NCBI GenBank assembly: GCA_005792225.1
Contig: SXSP01000452.1
Coordinates: 1-9,409 of the forward strand
Direction: 5' to 3'
Length of the DNA stretch: 9,409 nucleotides
Source of the DNA: Bdellovibrionales bacterium
GTDB lineage: Bacteria; Bdellovibrionota; Bdellovibrionia; Bdellovibrionales; JAMPXM01
A program made the translations under genes and the position numbers. The notes beneath the pieces are model-generated. The model saw only the letters and a program-made list of their open reading frames with translations, did not search any database and was not told where the DNA came from. Within the stretch, counting starts at the first letter, position 1. Each line of letters starts with the position of its first letter. Below, piece by piece: positions 5,491-9,409 of this stretch.

Positions 5491-6657
5491 GTGATGTCGG
5501 CGTCCGTCGGAACACTCGAAAATTTTGAAGCGAATAAAATGGCCGTTCCGAGACGAGAGGCCAACGCGCAAAAGACCGCCTTTTACGCGGGTCCCGGGCG
5601 CATTGAGGCGATCGATTTAGCCCGCGGCTTCGCCGTTGCGCTCATGATCTTAAGTCACGGGGTGAAAGGCCTTTTAACTTTCGAGCAGATCCCGAGCTGG
5701 GGTCTCGTGCCAATTCATTTGCTCACCAAGTTTTCGAGTTCGCTCTTTATTTTGGTCTTCGGTGTTTCGCTCGCGGTGGCGTTTCTCCCTTTCGTTGGCA
5801 CTTCGGCTTGGCCACGCAAGCGGCAAAAACTTTTGTTCCGCGGCCTTCTCGTTCTTTTTTGGTATAAGGCGCTCACGATCGTCGAGATGTTCCACCTGTA
5901 CTCAAGAGAAGACATCCTCAAGACTCTTCTTTACCAAGCCTTTCCCGTCTACGTGGAGATCCTCGGCTTTTACGCGATTGCACTCATCTGGGTGCCGCTC
6001 ATCTTGCCAATTTGGAAACGACTTCACTTAAGCGTGAAGATCACTGTTCCGATCGCTCTCGCGCTTCTCTCCAATTGGCTCTTTTTAAACTTTGACTTCT
6101 GGGGTAACGAGAGTCTCAAGGCCCTCTTAGTCGAACACGACAGACACTACACCTGGGGGCAACTCGCGCGAGCGCCTCTCATCTTCCTCGGGCTCCTCAT
6201 CGGCGAGGCTGTGACCCGAACCTACCCCGCTCTTAAATCGCGTCTTATCTTTTCGGCCGCGGGGGCTCTGATCGGCGCCTGCATGATCGGCGCGTTCTTC
6301 TGGATGGCGCGGTTCGATGTCATCGAGAGCTTGCTCGCCATCGCTAAGAATGAAGGAAAACATCCGCCGGAGCTCGACTTCATCCTTTTTAGTCTCGGCG
6401 GCGCGTTCGTCCTGTTGAGTCTATCGATCGCGGGAGGTCGTCTCCTCTCCCGAATTCTTGGACCCATCACGATCATCGGAAAGAATTCGCTCAGCGCCTT
6501 CATTTTCCACATCGTTGTTATTTTCGTTTTTTACCGCTTCCTTTTCGATTATTGGCGCACGATTCCTTACGTGAAAGCTTTGACCCTCACCTTGATCCTC
6601 CTGGCGCTCACGGCGGTTTGGGTCAAAGTGTCGAGCCTCGTTCAAGAGCGGGCATAG
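5491..6657 (+). CDS. Polytopic membrane acyltransferase-like protein (acyltransferase-3/HGSNAT/DUF1624-type)
   Basis: The product is about 388 residues with around ten hydrophobic segments (roughly 46-62, 72-100, 114-131, 148-174, 184-199, 226-241, 253-272, 296-314, 325-352 and 362-380). Residues RIEAIDLARGFAVALMILSH (38-56 region) match the first-helix signature of membrane acyltransferases, in which Arg45 and His56 correspond to conserved residues. KHPPELDF (290-297) and IIGKNSLSAFIFH (328-340) resemble later family motifs. Such proteins transfer acyl groups to sugars or glycans at the cytoplasmic membrane; the acceptor here is unknown. The start is uncertain. An in-frame stop at 5485-5487 bounds the ORF, 5491 is GTG followed at once by ATG, and neither has a Shine-Dalgarno. 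ATG 5539 (residue 17) has GAAG eight bases upstream and may be the true start. It lies 71 bases before the beta-lactamase-like genes, plausibly in the same operon. Confidence 0.75.
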   Translation: MMSASVGTLENFEANKMAVPRREANAQKTAFYAGPGRIEAIDLARGFAVALMILSHGVKGLLTFEQIPSWGLVPIHLLTKFSSSLFILVFGVSLAVAFLPFVGTSAWPRKRQKLLFRGLLVLFWYKALTIVEMFHLYSREDILKTLLYQAFPVYVEILGFYAIALIWVPLILPIWKRLHLSVKITVPIALALLSNWLFLNFDFWGNESLKALLVEHDRHYTWGQLARAPLIFLGLLIGEAVTRTYPALKSRLIFSAAGALIGACMIGAFFWMARFDVIESLLAIAKNEGKHPPELDFILFSLGGAFVLLSLSIAGGRLLSRILGPITIIGKNSLSAFIFHIVVIFVFYRFLFDYWRTIPYVKALTLTLILLALTAVWVKVSSLVQERA

Positions 6658-6728
6658 TTCGGCTTCCACGATCGTTTGCGGTTCCCGCTCCGCCTACGGC
6701 CCAGTTTCGGATATGTTGATCCCATCCT

Positions 6729-7778
6729 ATGAAGATGATTTTTATTTTGCTCCTCGTTTCTACGTTTGCCGCGCGCGCGTCGGCTGCCGAGACGACGACC
6801 TGGCAGGAAAAGCTCACATCGCGAATGCAAGAGCTTGAGGCAAGATACCCAGGCCAAGTCGGCGTTTTCGTAAAGGATCTGGAGACGGGTGCAGAATTCT
6901 CGCATCGCGGAGATGAAACTTGGTACGTCGCCTCCGGGGTCAAGGTGCCGATCGCACTCGAAGTGTTAAAACAGGTCGACGCTGGAAAGATCCATCTCGA
7001 TCAAGAAATCGAGATCAAGGAATCTGATTTCATCGACGGTGCCGGCGAAACCAACTTGCAGAAGCCCGGCTCATTCGTCACCGTGCGGTTCCTCGTCGAG
7101 CAGATGCTCATCCATAGTGATAATACAGCAAGCGATTTGCTGATTCGCCTAGCGGGTCTCTCAAACATCAACCGTTGCTTGACGGAGGTCGTTCCCGCGG
7201 CGTTCACCGAGATCACTTCTCTCTCTGACGTGCGCAGGCTCGCGTTCAGTCATTTTCATCCCGCGGCGGCCAGGATGTCGAATCAGGAGATCCGCAAAAT
7301 TCGTTCGATCCACAACGAACGCTCGCGCATTCAAGAACTCGCGGCCACATTGAAACTGAAGCTCAGAAACTTGCGCTGCAAAACGCAAGATGAGGCCTTC
7401 AGCGCTTACTACGACCAGAAGATGAACTCGGCCACTCTTCGCGGTTACTCGAAGCTCTTGCAAGCCATCAATGACTCCACTCTCTTAAAGCCCGCAACTC
7501 ATAGATTTTTCATCGAGACGATGAGCCGTGCTGAAACGGGCCGGCAGCGAGTCGTTGCGGGACTTCCGAAAAAATTTGTCTTCGCACACAAGACAGGAAC
7601 TCAGCACGCGCGCGTTTGCGATTTCGGCATCGCATGGGATCCATCTTCAAGTTCCAATAAAAAAATTGTGATTGCGACGTGCGCCCGAGGCATTCTGTCA
7701 CTTAAAAAATCCGAACTCGCTCTTAAGTCCATCGGCCAAGCTGTTTACCAATCTGGAGTTTTCGAAGATAATTCGTAA
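6729..7778 (+). CDS. Secreted class A beta-lactamase-fold serine hydrolase, copy 1 (SDN intact)
   Basis: This 349-residue protein has a Sec signal peptide (about 1-20, IFILLLVSTFAARASAA). Class A motifs follow: Ser69-x-x-Lys72 in WYVASGVKVPIA, Ser130-Asp131-Asn132 in HSDNTASD, and Lys288-Thr-Gly in HKTGTQ. The SDN to KTG interval is about 54 residues longer than in standard class A enzymes, and the omega-loop RxExxLN motif carrying the deacylation Glu166 is not found. A Glu222 within DEAFSAYY, just before MNSATL (which resembles the DTTTP segment), is shared with copy 2 and is a candidate substitute. The family (Beta-lactamase2-like) includes beta-lactamases and other penicillin-recognising hydrolases; peptidoglycan or a non-lactam substrate is possible. 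No clear Shine-Dalgarno precedes ATG 6729, and Met3 is an alternative start. It is 12 bases from copy 2, so co-transcribed. Confidence 0.82.
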   Translation: MKMIFILLLVSTFAARASAAETTTWQEKLTSRMQELEARYPGQVGVFVKDLETGAEFSHRGDETWYVASGVKVPIALEVLKQVDAGKIHLDQEIEIKESDFIDGAGETNLQKPGSFVTVRFLVEQMLIHSDNTASDLLIRLAGLSNINRCLTEVVPAAFTEITSLSDVRRLAFSHFHPAAARMSNQEIRKIRSIHNERSRIQELAATLKLKLRNLRCKTQDEAFSAYYDQKMNSATLRGYSKLLQAINDSTLLKPATHRFFIETMSRAETGRQRVVAGLPKKFVFAHKTGTQHARVCDFGIAWDPSSSSNKKIVIATCARGILSLKKSELALKSIGQAVYQSGVFEDNS

Positions 7779-7779
7779 C

Positions 7780-7786
7780 GGGGTGA
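7780..7786 (+). promoter_or_regulatory. Ribosome-binding site supporting the TTG start of copy 2
   Basis: GGGGTGA sits four bases before TTG 7791 in the 12-base gap between the two genes. The next in-frame ATG is far inside the conserved domain, so the TTG start is strongly favoured. Confidence 0.45.
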
Positions 7787-7790
7787 CCCG

Positions 7791-8822
7791 TTGAAACAAC
7801 TCTTCGTTTGTCTCATCTTTTTTAGTTTTTCCGCATTCGCGAAAGCCCCGCCTCCCGATTGGCGGCCTGAACTTCGCAAAGAACTTTCGACGATTGATTC
7901 CCAAACGGATGGATCACTTGGCGTGTTCGTAAAACGTTTGAGCGACGGTCGCGAACTCAACTATCACGGCGAGAGGCCATGGTACCTCGCTTCGACGGTC
8001 AAAGTTCCGGTCGCGATCATCGTGATGCAAAAGGTGGAAGACGGAACACTCTCTCTGGATGAGGAAATCACCCTCAAGGCCACCGATTACGTCGACGGCT
8101 CGGGCGATACCAACTGGCTGGAGCCGGGAACAAAAATCAAACTCTCACAGCTGCTCGAAAAAATGCTCACCCAAAGTGACAGCACGGCAACGGATCTCTT
8201 GATCAAACGTGTTGGCGTGGCCGAGCTGAATAGAAGGTTGAGAACCTTGGTTCCCCAAGGTTTTCAGCCCATTTCGACCATCTTGCAAGTTCGCTACGAG
8301 GCTTACTCTGAACTCCATCCTCGGGCGAAGCGTTTGTCGAACATGGATTTCTTCGAGTTAAAAAAGCTTCCGGATTCCGAGGCGAGACTCAAGTATCTCA
8401 TCGATAAGATGGGGGTTCAGCGCAAAGACCTGCGTGCTCGCACGATCGAGGAAGCATTCGAGCGTTATTACAAGAAGCGGATGAACTCCTCGACCCTATC
8501 GGCCTTCGCGGATCTGCTGGAAAAACTTGCCCGGGGGAAAATCCTCTCAGCCTCGAGTCGTGACCTGGTGCTCAGCCACATGGAGAAAATCACGACCGGC
8601 GAAAAGCGCCTTAAGGCCGGCATGCCGGTTGGATCCCGTTTCGCACAGAAAACGGGAACACAGGTTCGCCGCATCTGTAATATGGGAATCGTCAGAGCGA
8701 GCGAAGCCGCAAGCGATGACATCATCGTTGCGGCCTGTCTGGAAAAATTCAGCGATCCCGAGAAAGCGAACGAGACGCTGAAGAAGGTCGGAGAGACTTT
8801 ATCAATGAAGCTTGTTCTCTAA
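7791..8822 (+). CDS. Secreted class A beta-lactamase-fold serine hydrolase, copy 2 (SDN changed to SDS)
   Basis: This is a tandem paralog of the preceding gene, 343 residues, with a TTG start that alone gives a complete signal peptide ([16 protein letters not shown], cleavage near residue 17). Motifs are Ser68-x-x-Lys71 in [12 protein letters not shown], Ser129-Asp130-Ser131 in QSDSTATD (Ser where Asn is standard), and Lys287-Thr-Gly in QKTGTQ. It shares the enlarged SDN to KTG interval, including [20 protein letters not shown] with Glu221, and MNSSTL. No RxExxLN omega loop is seen. The shared architecture shows that the extra segment predates the duplication. Loss of the SDN Asn should impair ordinary beta-lactam hydrolysis, so a different substrate, a binding role or a slower acyl-enzyme is possible. 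The 3' end overlaps the convergent oligopeptidase gene by 21 bases. Confidence 0.82.
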   Translation: MKQLFVCLIFFSFSAFAKAPPPDWRPELRKELSTIDSQTDGSLGVFVKRLSDGRELNYHGERPWYLASTVKVPVAIIVMQKVEDGTLSLDEEITLKATDYVDGSGDTNWLEPGTKIKLSQLLEKMLTQSDSTATDLLIKRVGVAELNRRLRTLVPQGFQPISTILQVRYEAYSELHPRAKRLSNMDFFELKKLPDSEARLKYLIDKMGVQRKDLRARTIEEAFERYYKKRMNSSTLSAFADLLEKLARGKILSASSRDLVLSHMEKITTGEKRLKAGMPVGSRFAQKTGTQVRRICNMGIVRASEAASDDIIVAACLEKFSDPEKANETLKKVGETLSMKLVL

Positions 8823-9409
8823 CTTCAACAAAAACGCGTAGCGAGTCGCGATTTCCTTGAGACGATCGAAGCGGCCCGATTTGCCTCCGTGACCCGCTTC
8901 CATCTCAGTCTTGAAGATCAAGATGTTTTGGTCAGTTTTATTCGCTCTGAGTTTCGCGACCCACTTTGCAGGCTCCCAGTACTGAACTTGAGAATCGTGG
9001 AGCCCCGTCGTCACGAGCATGTGTGGATAAGCCCTTTTTGCAACGTTGTCGTATGGCGAGTAAGATTTAATATATTCGTACGCTTGTTTCTGAGCCGGAT
9101 TTCCCCACTCATCAAACTCCCCCGTGGTGAGGGGAATACTCGTATCAAGCATCGTGGTGAGCGCGTCGACGAACGGAACGTCGGCCACGATCCCGTTGTA
9201 CAACTCGGGGCGCATATTGATGATAGCTCCCATCAACAGTCCACCGGCGCTTCCACCGAGCGCATACGTGTGACGAGGCGAGGAAATTCCCGCCTGATGA
9301 AGAGCTTCCGTTGCCGCGATGAAATCCGTGAATGTGTTTTTCTTTTTACCTTGGCGTCCGTCCTCGTACCATTGACGGCCCATCTCCGAGCCGCCTCGCA
9401 CGTGAGCCA
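8802..9409 (-). CDS. ptrB: Oligopeptidase B / prolyl oligopeptidase family (S9) serine peptidase, C-terminal catalytic part, cut by window end
   Basis: The frame is open from the window end to the TGA at 8804-8802, giving about 202 C-terminal residues of a protein that would be near 680-720 in full. The visible part starts [18 protein letters not shown], typical of S9A peptidases. The catalytic triad is complete: Ser in GGSAGG (codon at 9249-9251), Asp in GLHDSQV (8994-8996) and His in AGHGGKSGR (8889-8891). [33 protein letters not shown] and SPYDNV favour oligopeptidase B, which cleaves short peptides after Arg/Lys, over prolyl oligopeptidase proper. The N-terminal propeller and any signal peptide lie outside the window, so cytoplasmic or periplasmic location cannot be decided. 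ATG 9399 inside the conserved RGGSEMG block is not a real start. Confidence 0.9.
   Translation of the reverse strand, partial: AHVRGGSEMGRQWYEDGRQGKKKNTFTDFIAATEALHQAGISSPRHTYALGGSAGGLLMGAIINMRPELYNGIVADVPFVDALTTMLDTSIPLTTGEFDEWGNPAQKQAYEYIKSYSPYDNVAKRAYPHMLVTTGLHDSQVQYWEPAKWVAKLRANKTDQNILIFKTEMEAGHGGKSGRFDRLKEIATRYAFLLKLENKLH

Noticed and set aside
7698..7960. Minus-strand ORFs spanning the junction of the two beta-lactamase-like genes
   Set aside because: They lie over the signal peptide and SxxK-proximal region of a well-supported plus-strand gene and show no recognisable domain or ribosome-binding site.
9397..9399. ATG of a short complete ORF as the start of the oligopeptidase
   Set aside because: The conserved sequence AHVRGGSE continues upstream to the window edge, so the gene is truncated by the window and this Met is internal.

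Overview
The window (about 50-55% GC by eye) is densely coding on both strands and consists of metabolic and cell-envelope genes of a Gram-negative bacterium. Secretion signals, a lipoprotein signal and short gaps dominate. The mix of a secreted GSDH-type dehydrogenase pair, small anchored Ala/Pro/Ser-rich proteins, HExxH lipoproteins and oligopeptidase B would suit a Bdellovibrionota/Oligoflexia-type deltaproteobacterial relative. That assignment is a guess from style, not from a marker gene. I see no rRNA, tRNA, CRISPR, transposase, integrase or phage genes.

Layout. Positions 1-348 (minus) hold the N-terminal part of a DUF938/UPF0585 (METTL26-like) methyltransferase, cut by the window edge. 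It is divergent, across a 52-base gap carrying a perfect dyad, from two tandem, closely similar secreted PQQ-sugar-dehydrogenase-family proteins (401-1612 and 1781-2977, plus). These meet a minus-strand block head-on with one base between them. That block, read from 5329 down to 2979, is uridine kinase (udk, GTG start), a lipoprotein with an HEARH motif, and a membrane-anchored protein with an APVSS repeat whose start overlaps the lipoprotein stop (TAATG).

From about 5330 a 160-base divergent region leads into a plus-strand block: a polytopic acyltransferase-like membrane protein (5491-6657), then two tandem secreted class-A beta-lactamase-fold proteins (6729-7778 and 7791-8822, the second with a TTG start). 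The last of these overlaps by 21 bases the 3' end of a convergent oligopeptidase B gene (8802-9409, minus) that runs off the window.

The main signal is that the window carries two independent tandem gene duplications, and in each pair one copy has lost a canonical active-site residue. PQQ copy 1 has Asn165 where the family catalytic His is expected and copy 2 keeps His165. Beta-lactamase-like copy 1 keeps the SDN triad residues and copy 2 has SDS. Both beta-lactamase-like proteins also have roughly 50 extra residues between SDN and KTG and no recognisable omega-loop Glu166 motif, so they are probably not ordinary beta-lactamases. The coupled HExxH lipoprotein and anchored partner are the least characterised genes here.
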